From Sinorhizobium saheli (GTDB lineage: Bacteria > Pseudomonadota > Alphaproteobacteria > Rhizobiales > Rhizobiaceae): a stretch of DNA of 64,000 bases. Every line of letters starts with the position of its first letter. Position 1 is the first letter of the stretch. The notes below the pieces were generated by a model that was given only the letters and a program-made list of their open reading frames with translations, was not told the DNA's origin and did no database searches. Positions 1 through 7,534 of this stretch are shown in pieces. The DNA lies in assembly GCF_001651875.1 (NCBI RefSeq), contig NZ_LNQB01000059.1, forward strand, positions 1 to 64,000. The letters run 5' to 3'. Both the position numbers and the translations under genes were made by a program.

Positions 1-80
1 AGTATTACGCCATGCTGGACGAGCCAGCCATGGCCGCATAACTTAAACCAACCGGCCTCCGGCAAACCCGGCGCGGTTCA
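1..80 (+). mobile_element. Probable 3' end of an insertion element at the left edge
   Basis: One plus-strand frame from base 3 reads YYAMLDEPAMAA and stops at 39-41. This looks like the C-terminus of a transposase. It is followed by a GC-rich end, roughly 42-80, that could carry the terminal inverted repeat. The neighbouring minus-strand gene loses its family-like sequence at about base 80 and runs into this segment to reach a stop. The transposase reading is from memory of rhizobial elements, and only the last 12 codons are in the window, so the IS family cannot be named. Confidence 0.4.
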
Positions 81-444
81 CGGCGCTCGTTAACTTAAGT
101 TCAAGATCAAGCCAAAAAACTGTTTTACCCTCGTAGGTATCTGCCGACAAGAAATCGGTCACTTCACCTTCATACATCTGGATTGAGCTAAAGGGTTTAT
201 TGAATGCACAGCGTTTGAAAATTTCGCCGTCATGTTCGATACTAACATAGCTGTTCATGCCGACATATTTTGACATTATCTGGAAGTCAATGAACTTGGT
301 CCCTCCAAATCCAAGATATCGATAACTTCCAACGTCAAAGCCAGCTTGCCGTGAGAGATTTAGGTATTCGACGATTGCCCGCCTTTCGATCTGCTTTTCT
401 GGACGTACATCGTAGGCTATGAACGAAGCAGTTGACTTGGCCAT
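43..444 (-). pseudogene. Methyltransferase-fold protein of a GHKL/MTase module, 3'-truncated
   Basis: The reading frame gives about 133 residues from ATG 444. A TTG at 447 is also possible. The ATG overlaps the stop of the upstream GHKL ATPase gene (TGATG), so the two are translationally coupled. Visible motifs are YLGFGGTKFIDF (glycine-rich SAM-type loop, near residue 45), VSIEHD (acidic strand end) and VFWLDLE, as in Rossmann methyltransferases. The frame stops soon after WLDLE, whereas I expect such proteins to be near 300 residues or more. The last dozen residues (VNRAGFAGGRLV) appear to be encoded by inserted mobile DNA. It is therefore probably a broken gene. I cannot name the family with certainty, and its substrate is unknown. 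Confidence 0.55.
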
Positions 445-1760
445 CAATTGACCTCGTTATCTACGAAGTAGTCGAAGGTGTACCGGCCAAATTCACTATT
501 TGAAATAGACTTCTGCCCAGTTGCAGCCTTCGCGTCTGCGAGCTGCTTTTTCTCCACCTTATATTGAATAGTAGTCATATTATTTGGCGGCTTAGGCGGC
601 GCTTTGAATAACAGCGGTGTGCTAGCAATTTTGAGGGTCACTGTTTTTGATGAACCAATCGCGTCTTGTAATTCGTCCGAAGAAATCGATGTGCCATCTT
701 CGCTGTACCGCGCATCAAGGAACCGCGTGACCTGTTTACCGATGTCGGCCATGCGTTTAAGCGTGCGCTGCCATACAATATTGTCAGTATTAACGCCAAG
801 CTTAGTAGTTGTCCATGGAAGCGATTCAGGGTGATCAGAGGTGAAGAACACTATGCCTACGAACGGTCGGTGCTTCGGCTGGAATGCCGGAAGCAAACCA
901 TCTACCCCCCATCCCGTTAGACTAGTCTTATCATAGGAAATGACAGAGCGCCCGTTGCAATATACGTTCCAGCCTGCGGTCTCAGCTACATAGCGCTTGT
1001 CTTTTGGAACGCCGAGACCCGCCAAGATAGCTACGTTCACATCCTCAACCGAAAAATTCTCAGACGCTTGGTTGTCACTGATAGCGACTTGTTCGGCGAC
1101 TACCGGATGGCCGTTGACATATATGTCGATGATCTTTGATATAAAAAACGAGTAAGCGCGCGCTATACGGTCTCTCAACTGACTTTCGAAGAGTGCATCG
1201 CTCAACCGACTCGTCACTGCCTTGTAGAGTGCCGTCACCTCAAGGGTGGTTGTGCCACTCGATGCGCGCGGACGCTCATCGATGTTGAACTTCCAAGGCT
1301 GCTCCTTCGACTCGGCCCATTTCCCGACATCAAGCTTTAGCTCGAAGCCTCCATCCTTATGGTCCGAAGTCATTTGGATATTCTTGCCGAGCTTGAACAT
1401 GGCACGCTTCAGCCCGATGCCATACACACTCAACTGATCTTCTTGATGACTTTCCTGATCTGCTGCACCGAAAACGAAAACGTGGTCGCGAGCATCAACA
1501 AAGCTTATACCCCCGCAATCATCCTCAATCGTCACCTTGGTAGGCGTGAAGGACAAAGATACTTTGAACCGCTTTGCTGGTGGGTTTTCCAAGAGTCTTA
1601 GATATGAACTCGTGTTCTTTGCAGATATTGATGACGATTTGAGCGCCGCGTTTATAGAATTGTCGAGAACATCTAGAAACGCATCCGCGAGGCTAATATC
1701 TCGGGTAAGAAGAGAAATGAAGAGCCGTTTCTCAGGATGAGCACTTGCCTCTACTGTCAT
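444..1760 (-). CDS. GHKL (MORC/MutL-like) ATPase linked to a DNA methyltransferase
   Basis: The product has 438 residues. The N-terminal third carries the GHKL nucleotide-binding motifs: N-box FLDVLDNSINAA (Asn near residue 34), G1 motif DDCGGI, G2 motif YGIGLKRA, and a later SSGTTTLEV strand. The usual catalytic Glu four residues before the N-box Asn is Asp30 here. The C-terminal half has no domain I recognise. The start codon overlaps the stop of the upstream methyltransferase gene (ATGA), and its own stop overlaps the next gene, so the three form one tightly coupled operon. GHKL ATPases related to MORC are known in bacterial restriction-modification loci (Iyer and Aravind). A role in ATP-dependent DNA restriction or conformational control is inferred from that association. 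Base composition is visibly AT-richer than the rest of the window. Confidence 0.75.
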   Translation of the reverse strand: MTVEASAHPEKRLFISLLTRDISLADAFLDVLDNSINAALKSSSISAKNTSSYLRLLENPPAKRFKVSLSFTPTKVTIEDDCGGISFVDARDHVFVFGAADQESHQEDQLSVYGIGLKRAMFKLGKNIQMTSDHKDGGFELKLDVGKWAESKEQPWKFNIDERPRASSGTTTLEVTALYKAVTSRLSDALFESQLRDRIARAYSFFISKIIDIYVNGHPVVAEQVAISDNQASENFSVEDVNVAILAGLGVPKDKRYVAETAGWNVYCNGRSVISYDKTSLTGWGVDGLLPAFQPKHRPFVGIVFFTSDHPESLPWTTTKLGVNTDNIVWQRTLKRMADIGKQVTRFLDARYSEDGTSISSDELQDAIGSSKTVTLKIASTPLLFKAPPKPPNNMTTIQYKVEKKQLADAKAATGQKSISNSEFGRYTFDYFVDNEVN

Positions 1761-2674
1761 GGAATGCTTTCAACTTCGGTTTGAGGATCAGGTAAGCGGG
1801 CGACTTTCGAGCGAGGATTTGGTTCATAAACCGGTTTGTCTAGCGGGCGGACTTGCAATTTTTGGTCGAGTAGCATTTCATATCGATTTTGAGCAATCTT
1901 GCAATATTCTTCATTTACGTCCGCGCCTAAGAAGCGGCGTCCATCAAGTGCTGCTGCTATACCGGTACTTCCGGATCCTGCGAATGGATCGAAGACGACC
2001 CCACCTGGCGGCGAAAGGGCCCTTATCAAACGCTGCGCAAGCGCCACTGGGAACTGACAGGGATGCGCCGTTTTCTCTACATGGTTTGCCTTGACATTGG
2101 GTATATCCCACACATCACCGGGATTTTTACCATTCGGGTTGCTGCTCAACTGCCCCTTCTTGGGTCCCTTATAGAAAGTTTTGCCGCGATACTTCTGCGG
2201 AACGCGCGCAGCATCGAGATCGAAGTAATAATTATCGCCTTTACTGAACCATAGAATGGCCTCATGGCGGCCGCTGAACCGCTTAGTTGCATGTACGCCG
2301 TGGCCAAAAGTCCATATAATTCGGTTGCGCAGGATCAAGTTATCAATGTTTGAGAATGTCTGATAAGTTGGGAAATCAAGCGGTACGTCGACACCGTTTT
2401 TCACGTGATGGCCAACTTGCCATGCGATGTTGCCGCCAGTCTTGGTTAACTTCGCAACTTCCGGAGCAATTTCCTGATGATCTGCAATGAAATCATTAAG
2501 CCTGTAAGATCGATCGTATGCCTTGCCCATGAAATAAGGGGGCGATGTTAGTGTGAAATCAATGCTTTCGGGACTAGTTGACTCGAACAGGTGCCGGCAA
2601 TCGCCATTATAGATGATGAACGTCTCGCCCGACTCAAGCGCACTCCGGACATCATTCGTCGAATAGCAAATCAT
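1757..2674 (-). CDS. Site-specific DNA methyltransferase (beta class, N6-A or N4-C)
   Basis: The product has 305 residues. Motif IV, TSPPY, lies at residues 43-47. The SAM-binding motif I, FDPFAGSGSTG, is near residue 230, followed by GRRFLGADVNEEY. The order IV, target-recognition region, I defines the beta class of amino-methyltransferases, which methylate adenine N6 or cytosine N4. The length is normal and the gene looks intact. It is the first gene of the minus-strand operon, with the GHKL ATPase starting inside its stop codon. No restriction endonuclease is recognisable nearby, so it could be an orphan methylase or the modification arm of an unusual restriction system. The recognition sequence cannot be read from the protein. 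Confidence 0.9.
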   Translation of the reverse strand: MICYSTNDVRSALESGETFIIYNGDCRHLFESTSPESIDFTLTSPPYFMGKAYDRSYRLNDFIADHQEIAPEVAKLTKTGGNIAWQVGHHVKNGVDVPLDFPTYQTFSNIDNLILRNRIIWTFGHGVHATKRFSGRHEAILWFSKGDNYYFDLDAARVPQKYRGKTFYKGPKKGQLSSNPNGKNPGDVWDIPNVKANHVEKTAHPCQFPVALAQRLIRALSPPGGVVFDPFAGSGSTGIAAALDGRRFLGADVNEEYCKIAQNRYEMLLDQKLQVRPLDKPVYEPNPRSKVARLPDPQTEVESIP

Positions 2675-3107
2675 TCAAATCTCTCAGAATCACACAACGC
2701 CCGCAGCATACAGGATTATCGGCCGATAGGTTGAAAACCGAGCCTATGCGTCTGACGCACCAGAACAAGCGTACACTCAATGGTTTAAAGAGTTTCCAAC
2801 TGAAAAATTGACGCAGTAGGCTGATGGGCGTGTCGAAAGGCTTCGTTCACCGGTCGGGACCACCCTCTAGCTAGCCCGTTGGAGCATCGATCGCAGCGAT
2901 CGATGAAATCGACCCGCCGGCAAGGCGCTCGCGCCCGGCTGCGAGCGGCGGCGCCAGTCTGGTCAAATTGAACCGAGGGCTACGCGGAGGTCTGGCAGAG
3001 ACCTTTACGTCAAAGCCAGCTTCTTGAGGTAGAAAAGCGAGGCGCCCGCTCCATTCGGTCAGCGCGATAAGTTTAAAAGCTTTACAATCCCCATCGCGCC
3101 GTCCCGC
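2675..3107. other. Intergenic region between the methyltransferase module and the core chromosome
   Basis: About 430 bases without a convincing gene. Just upstream of the methyltransferase there is a 12-base palindrome, TATCGGCCGATA, at 2717-2728, which could be an operator. A second perfect dyad lies at 2885-2905. The right part, 2940-3060, is GC-rich and keeps an open minus-strand frame of about 77 codons without a recognisable product, possibly a remnant. This is the likely right border of the transferred island. I found no tRNA that would mark an attachment site. Confidence 0.5.
2885..2905. repeat. 21-base perfect dyad
   Basis: Two 10-base arms (CATCGATCGC and GCGATCGATG) flank a single A. 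The symmetry is perfect, but the spacer is too short for a good RNA hairpin. It therefore looks more like a protein binding site or recombination site than a terminator. It lies in the transition between the AT-rich methyltransferase island and GC-rich chromosome. Function unknown. Confidence 0.5.
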
Positions 3108-3734
3108 TCAATCCACCGCAAAGCAATAGAACAGCCCATCGCCGCCCGTGCTCTTGAAGGCCTCCTGGGTGCAGCCGCCGCGGGTCGTGTGCGAGGAGTT
3201 CCAGGATTTCGCTTCGGCGGATTCGTCGAGGCCGGTGCGGTCGCTGTGGCCGACGATGGCGGCGCCCTCCGCGCCGCCCATCGTCCAGTTGCCGCAGGTC
3301 TCGGGGGCGGCGGTGCCGTCTGGTTTCGATCCGGTCAGGATGTCGTGCCGGTTCGGCGTGTCGCCGCGGCCATTGATGACTTCGCCTTTTTCGTTGAGCG
3401 CCGTCTGCTTGGTCAGATTGTTGTTGTCGCTGTGCAGCGAGGCGACGTCGTCGGCGATCTTCTCGCCTTTGGCGTTGTGCCACGGGCCCGCGCCGATGCG
3501 GTCCCTGGCATTCTCCGCGTCGGTGGAAAGATAGGCCCGCCAGGTCTTGCCGGTGGAGCCGCTCGCCGTCGCGAGCGTATTGCAATAGGCGTCGGCGCCC
3601 GCAAGGCCGCCAAGATCGCCGCCCTTGCCCGGATTGGCACTGGTCACGAAAAAGCTCATGGACGTTTCCTGGGCAGAGGCGCCCATGACGGAACACGCCA
3701 GGACGGCCGCGGCGACTGCGAGCATGCGCTTCAT
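3108..3734 (-). CDS. Secreted lectin-like protein
   Basis: The product has 208 residues from ATG 3734, preceded by a strong Shine-Dalgarno sequence (GGAGGATATC). A signal peptide ends near ASAQE. The mature part begins MSFFVTSANPGKGGDLGGLAGADAYC and contains four Cys, TWRAYLS, WHNAKG and repeated WN/GNW motifs. These fit the C-type-lectin/endostatin-like fold of proteins usually annotated as lectin in rhizobia. It should be periplasmic or secreted, and carbohydrate binding is inferred from the fold only. It stands alone on the minus strand. An upstream extension of the frame exists but lacks a start with a ribosome site, so it is excluded. Confidence 0.65.
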   Translation of the reverse strand: MKRMLAVAAAVLACSVMGASAQETSMSFFVTSANPGKGGDLGGLAGADAYCNTLATASGSTGKTWRAYLSTDAENARDRIGAGPWHNAKGEKIADDVASLHSDNNNLTKQTALNEKGEVINGRGDTPNRHDILTGSKPDGTAAPETCGNWTMGGAEGAAIVGHSDRTGLDESAEAKSWNSSHTTRGGCTQEAFKSTGGDGLFYCFAVD

Positions 3735-3997
3735 GATATCCTCCCGGCTTCCGGTTTTGAACAAGCCTGGGAGAGGGTATTGCGGCAGGGACCTGTAGTA
3801 AAATCGAAATCCTGTGATGAGAACCCGAAGTGACGTAAGGGACAAGGCTTCGGATCGCGGGTCTTTCAGCGTCGGCGAAGCGATCGGCAGCAGTTGTGAG
3901 CGGTCGGCCCGCCCGCCCGTGATTTCGGGGCGTTGTCTCGCTGCTGGCGATTTACGATGCGGGACCGATTGGCGCCTGCTGACAAGCGCCGCCCGCC

Positions 3998-4375
3998 CTA
4001 CGAGCGCGATCCCTCCGGTCGCCTCTTCTCGAGCCACGCTTTCAGCGCCACGGCATTGTTCCGGCTCTCGTCGCGCGCCGCATAAAGCAGCGTCACCGGC
4101 CCCTCCCCGAGATGATCGGCGAGTTCCTTCACCGCCGCCTGCGCCGCCTCGCCTTCGAGCTCCGCCGCATAGGCCTCGCAAAACGCCTCCCAGTCCTCCG
4201 GCTTGCCGTGGAAGCGTTTGCGCAGCGCGTCGCTCGGGGCGATGTCCTTGAGCCAGAGGTCGATCTGCGCCTTGTCCTTGGTGAGGCCGCGCGGCCAGAG
4301 CCGGTCGACGAGGATGCGCGTCCCGTCGCTTGCCGCCGGCGCCTCGTAGACCCGCTTCAACTGGAATTTTGCCAT
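3998..4375 (-). CDS. DUF488 family protein
   Basis: A small protein of 125 residues. The motifs RILVDRLWPRGLTKDKA, LWLKDIAPSDALRKRF and VTLLYAARDE are the conserved blocks of the DUF488 (YeaO-like) family. The length is typical and the gene appears intact. It has no membrane segment or signal peptide, so it is cytosolic. Its biochemical role is not established. It lies alone between two exported-protein genes with gaps of over 140 bases on each side, so context adds nothing. Confidence 0.85.
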   Translation of the reverse strand: MAKFQLKRVYEAPAASDGTRILVDRLWPRGLTKDKAQIDLWLKDIAPSDALRKRFHGKPEDWEAFCEAYAAELEGEAAQAAVKELADHLGEGPVTLLYAARDESRNNAVALKAWLEKRRPEGSRS

Positions 4376-4516
4376 TCGATCCCCGCAACAGGAAACCCCG
4401 GGCCGGCGGCTGCCGCCCCGGGGATGAGAAAGCTTCCAAACCTAGCGGACCTTCGGGTCCTTGTCTTCATGCCTGTCGCTGTCCCAAGACCGCGGCATAG
4501 TCTTGCGCGACATACA

Positions 4517-4924
4517 TCAGCCGCGGAAGAACCCCTGGATCTCCTCGGGCGTGACCTTGCCGTCGCGGTTGGCGTCGACCTTGTCGAAAATTCGCCGGTG
4601 GATGGTGCTGATCTCCTCGAAGGAAAGCGCGCCGTCATTGTCCGCATCGGCAATGGCGAACATGATCTTCATCATCATCTGCCGGTGCCTCATCATCCCC
4701 CGCATCCTGTCGCGACCTCTCATGCGATCGCCCCGCATGCCGTCACGCATGCCGTCACGCATTGCGTCGCCGCGCATCTCCGGCCGGTCGCCCCGGTCCT
4801 GATCGGGCATCGCTTCGGCCGGCGGCGGAGCCGGCGCGGCCGTTTGCGCGGCAGCGATGGTCACGGGGCTGATGGTCATGAGGGCGGCAAGGGCGGTCAC
4901 GGCTGGCAATCTCATCGGTGACAT
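4517..4924 (-). CDS. Secreted EF-hand protein with Met/Arg/Asp-rich repeats
   Basis: The product has 135 residues from ATG 4924, which has a good ribosome site (GGAGGAGATCAA). A signal peptide ends near IAAAQ. A Pro/Ala linker leads into a low-complexity stretch of MRDG/MRGD units encoded by a tandem 12-base repeat (4740-4763), then a Met-rich segment (MMRHRQMMM). Two EF-hand loops follow: [12 protein letters not shown] and [12 protein letters not shown]. Both have the Asp/Asn ligands and closing Glu needed to bind calcium. It is probably a periplasmic calcium-binding protein. The Met-rich run might bind soft metals such as copper, which is speculation. Confidence 0.8.
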   Translation of the reverse strand: MSPMRLPAVTALAALMTISPVTIAAAQTAAPAPPPAEAMPDQDRGDRPEMRGDAMRDGMRDGMRGDRMRGRDRMRGMMRHRQMMMKIMFAIADADNDGALSFEEISTIHRRIFDKVDANRDGKVTPEEIQGFFRG

Positions 4925-4998
4925 TTGATCTCCTCCTCGAGTTGACGATCGGGTGTGCTGACTTCACCTGCCGACTGCATGTCTCCTTGCTCGACCTC

Positions 4999-5070
4999 GA
5001 TTTAAGGACATGCAGCAAATTAAAAGCGCCACAGCGACCTTTGCGCGTCTGACAGGACGCGCGGCGCTGG
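4999..5070. repeat. Rhizobial palindromic intergenic repeat
   Basis: The segment starts TTTAAGGACATGCAGCAAATT and ends in a nested hairpin. The inner arms are GCGCGTC and GACGCGC (5043-5049 and 5056-5062), enclosed by AGCGCC and GGCGCT. I know this sequence type as an abundant intergenic element in rhizobia. A shorter related copy occurs at 31473-31503. It could also help end transcription of the oxidase gene, but no T-run follows. Confidence 0.6.
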
Positions 5071-5085
5071 AGCCGGCGGCCCGGC

Positions 5086-6525
5086 TCAGGCCGCGCCGCG
5101 CGCTTCGAGCGGCGCCACGTTCTGGTTCATGCGGAAGAGGTTCTGCGGGTCATAGCGCCGCTTGACCTCGACGAGACGGCCGTAATTGCCGCCATAGGCG
5201 GCCTCGACCCGGTCGATCTCGTCCGCCGGCATGAAGTTGACGTAGGCCGTGCCCGCCGCATGGGGCTTCACGGCGGCGAAGAGCCGCCGCGCCCAGTCGA
5301 TACAGGCCTCGTCCATCGCCGCCTCGCGCCAGCGCGCATGGACGTTCATGACGAAATGCGAGCTGCGCTGCGGGAAGGCGGTCTCCTCCGCCGCCACCCG
5401 TTCGGCAGCGCCGCCGAGATGGCCGATGAAGACCTCGCATTCCGGCCCGGGCAATTGGCCGATGGCCTCGGTGAGAATGCCGATCGTCGGATCGGAGAGC
5501 TCGATCAGATCATGGCTCTTCCAGTAATTGCGGGCGCCCGGCGCGAGCAGCGGATCGAGGGCCTGTTGCCAGGCGACGAAGGAATGCGGCGAGACGACGT
5601 CGACGATCGGCTTGCCGATCGCGCGCAAGGCCGCCGTCGCCTTCTCGCCCGTCTCGAGATCGCCGCAATAGCACATGGCGAGCACGAGAACCTCCTTGCC
5701 GTGCCACTCGGCGGGCAGGAACGGCAGCGGCGGCGCCTGGCGCATCACCACCCAGCAGGTGAGCTCGTCCGGTGCGCTTTCGAGCGCCTGCCGATACGCT
5801 TCGAGGACGCCTTCGGCCTCTTCGAAGGGATGGACGACGAGGCCGGAGAGGACTTCGGGTCCGAGCTCGTGCAAGGCGAATTCGAAGGCGGTGACGACGC
5901 CGAAATTGCCGCCGCCGCCCCTCAAGGCCCAGAAGAGGTCGCGGTGTTCCGTCGGGCTCGCCCGCACCAGCTCGCCGCTCGCCGTCACCACATCGGCGGA
6001 AAGCAAGCTGTCAATGGTCAATCCGAACTTGCGGGTGATCCAGCCGAAGCCGCCGCCGAGCGTGAGACCGGCAATCCCGGTCGTCGAGTTGATGCCGGTC
6101 GGCACAGCCAGGCGAAAGGCCTGCGTCTCCCGGTCGACATCGGCAAGCGTCGCGCCCGGCTCGACCCAGGCCCGCTTCGTCGTCTGGTCCACGCGCACCG
6201 ACTTCATCGGCGTGAGGTCGATCATCAGGCCGCCGTCGCAGACCGCGTTGCCGGCGATATTGTGACCGCCGCCGCGCACGGCGACGAGCAACCGGTTCTC
6301 GGCCGCGAAGCGGACCGCATGGACGACATCGGCGGCGCCCGCGCATTGGACGATCAGCCCGGGCCTGCGGTCGATCATCGCGTTCCAGATGGTGCGCGCC
6401 CCGTCATAGGCGGCGTCGGTGGCGTTCAGCACGCGGCCGCGCAGCCGCCCCGCCAGCGCCTCGATCGCCGCGGCGCTGACCATCGTCGTTCCCGCATTGA
6501 GATTGGTGAGGCTCATGTCGTTCAT
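5086..6525 (-). CDS. FAD-dependent oxidoreductase, berberine-bridge (PCMH/BBE) type
   Basis: The product has 479 residues from ATG 6525, which has the site GGAGGAGCGAATC. A longer upstream frame has no ribosome site. The N-terminal PCMH-type FAD domain has RGGGHNIAGNAV; the His in GGGHN is the residue that commonly carries covalent 8-alpha FAD. The substrate domain follows. The C-terminal BBE domain ends YGGNYGRLVEVKRRYDPQNLFR. Such enzymes oxidise sugars, alcohols or secondary metabolites with oxygen as acceptor; the substrate here cannot be predicted. There is no signal peptide. It is monocistronic and divergent from the sugar-nucleotide operon. Confidence 0.85.
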   Translation of the reverse strand: MNDMSLTNLNAGTTMVSAAAIEALAGRLRGRVLNATDAAYDGARTIWNAMIDRRPGLIVQCAGAADVVHAVRFAAENRLLVAVRGGGHNIAGNAVCDGGLMIDLTPMKSVRVDQTTKRAWVEPGATLADVDRETQAFRLAVPTGINSTTGIAGLTLGGGFGWITRKFGLTIDSLLSADVVTASGELVRASPTEHRDLFWALRGGGGNFGVVTAFEFALHELGPEVLSGLVVHPFEEAEGVLEAYRQALESAPDELTCWVVMRQAPPLPFLPAEWHGKEVLVLAMCYCGDLETGEKATAALRAIGKPIVDVVSPHSFVAWQQALDPLLAPGARNYWKSHDLIELSDPTIGILTEAIGQLPGPECEVFIGHLGGAAERVAAEETAFPQRSSHFVMNVHARWREAAMDEACIDWARRLFAAVKPHAAGTAYVNFMPADEIDRVEAAYGGNYGRLVEVKRRYDPQNLFRMNQNVAPLEARGAA

Positions 6526-6766
6526 GATTCGCTCCTCCAACGGTGAACCATGCCCCAGCAGCGCGGCATTCTGCGCCTTTGCCGGGCGACCGACAAGCGC
6601 AGCCGGGCGCAGCCGACATACTCCTTTCGGGTGATCGGCAGCGCGCATAGCGGGTTCCGGATACCGGCCGCATTGTTGCAATTGTCCCGAAAATGCTCCA
6701 ATGAGTCGCCGGCGCCGGGCGCGCCACCCGCGCATGGAAGCAGGTCAGAAGGGGTGAGGTTTGAGC

Positions 6767-7534
6767 ATGAAGGTCGTCATTCTCGCCGGCGGATACGGCA
6801 CCCGCATCTCCGAGGAGAGCCACCTGAGGCCCAAGCCGATGATCGAGATCGGCGGACGCCCGATCCTCTGGCACATCATGAAGATCTACAGCCACTACGG
6901 CTTTTCCGATTTCGTGATCTGCCTCGGCTATCGCGGCTACATGATCAAGGAGTATTTCTCCAACTATATCCTGCATCTGTCCGACGTCACCTTCGACATG
7001 GCGACGGGTGAGACGATCTATCACTCGAGCAAGGCGGAGCCCTGGCGCGTCACGCTGGTGGACACGGGCTCTGAGTCCATGACCGGCGGCCGCCTGAAGC
7101 GTGTCGGCGAATATCTCGGCGAGACGTTCTGCCTCACCTATGGCGACGGCGTCGCCGACATCGATATCCGGGCGCTGACCGACTTTCACCTCCGGCATGG
7201 CCGCGAGGCGACGGTGACGAGCGTCGTGCCGCCGGGACGCTACGGCGCGCTGGCGATCGAATCCGGTCAGGTGAAGAGCTTCACCGAAAAACCGGCCGGC
7301 GACAACGGCCGCATCAATGGCGGCTTCTTCGTGCTCAACCGCTCCGTCCTCGACCGCATCGACGGCGACCACATCGCTTTCGAAAGCGCGCCGCTCGAGG
7401 GACTGGCGCGCGACGGAGAGCTTATGGCCTTCCCGCATGAGGGCTTCTGGCGCCCGATGGACACGCTGCGCGACAAGAACCAGCTCGAGGAGCTCTGGCA
7501 GCAGAACCGTGCGCCCTGGAAGGTCTGGTCGTGA
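6767..7534 (+). CDS. rfbF: Glucose-1-phosphate cytidylyltransferase
   Basis: About 255 residues from ATG 6767, seven bases after a GGGGTGAGG ribosome site. A TTG at 6761 is also in frame. The nucleotidyltransferase signature LAGGYGTRISEESHLRPKPM and the blocks YGDGVADI, RYGALAIE and NGGFFV identify the CDP-glucose branch of the family. The enzyme makes CDP-D-glucose from CTP and glucose-1-phosphate in the cytosol. The stop overlaps the start of the CDP-glucose 4,6-dehydratase gene by four bases, confirming the pathway assignment. The products are precursors of 6-deoxy or branched sugars for LPS O-antigen or another surface polysaccharide. Confidence 0.92.
   Translation: MKVVILAGGYGTRISEESHLRPKPMIEIGGRPILWHIMKIYSHYGFSDFVICLGYRGYMIKEYFSNYILHLSDVTFDMATGETIYHSSKAEPWRVTLVDTGSESMTGGRLKRVGEYLGETFCLTYGDGVADIDIRALTDFHLRHGREATVTSVVPPGRYGALAIESGQVKSFTEKPAGDNGRINGGFFVLNRSVLDRIDGDHIAFESAPLEGLARDGELMAFPHEGFWRPMDTLRDKNQLEELWQQNRAPWKVWS

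Noticed and set aside
2675-3107. tRNA attachment site at the border of the methyltransferase island
   Set aside because: I could not fold any tRNA cloverleaf or recognise a tRNA 3' end in this gap.
3735-4439. Long upstream extension of the lectin-like gene frame to 4439
   Set aside because: It overlaps the DUF488 gene in another frame, and the only start with a ribosome site and signal peptide is ATG 3734.
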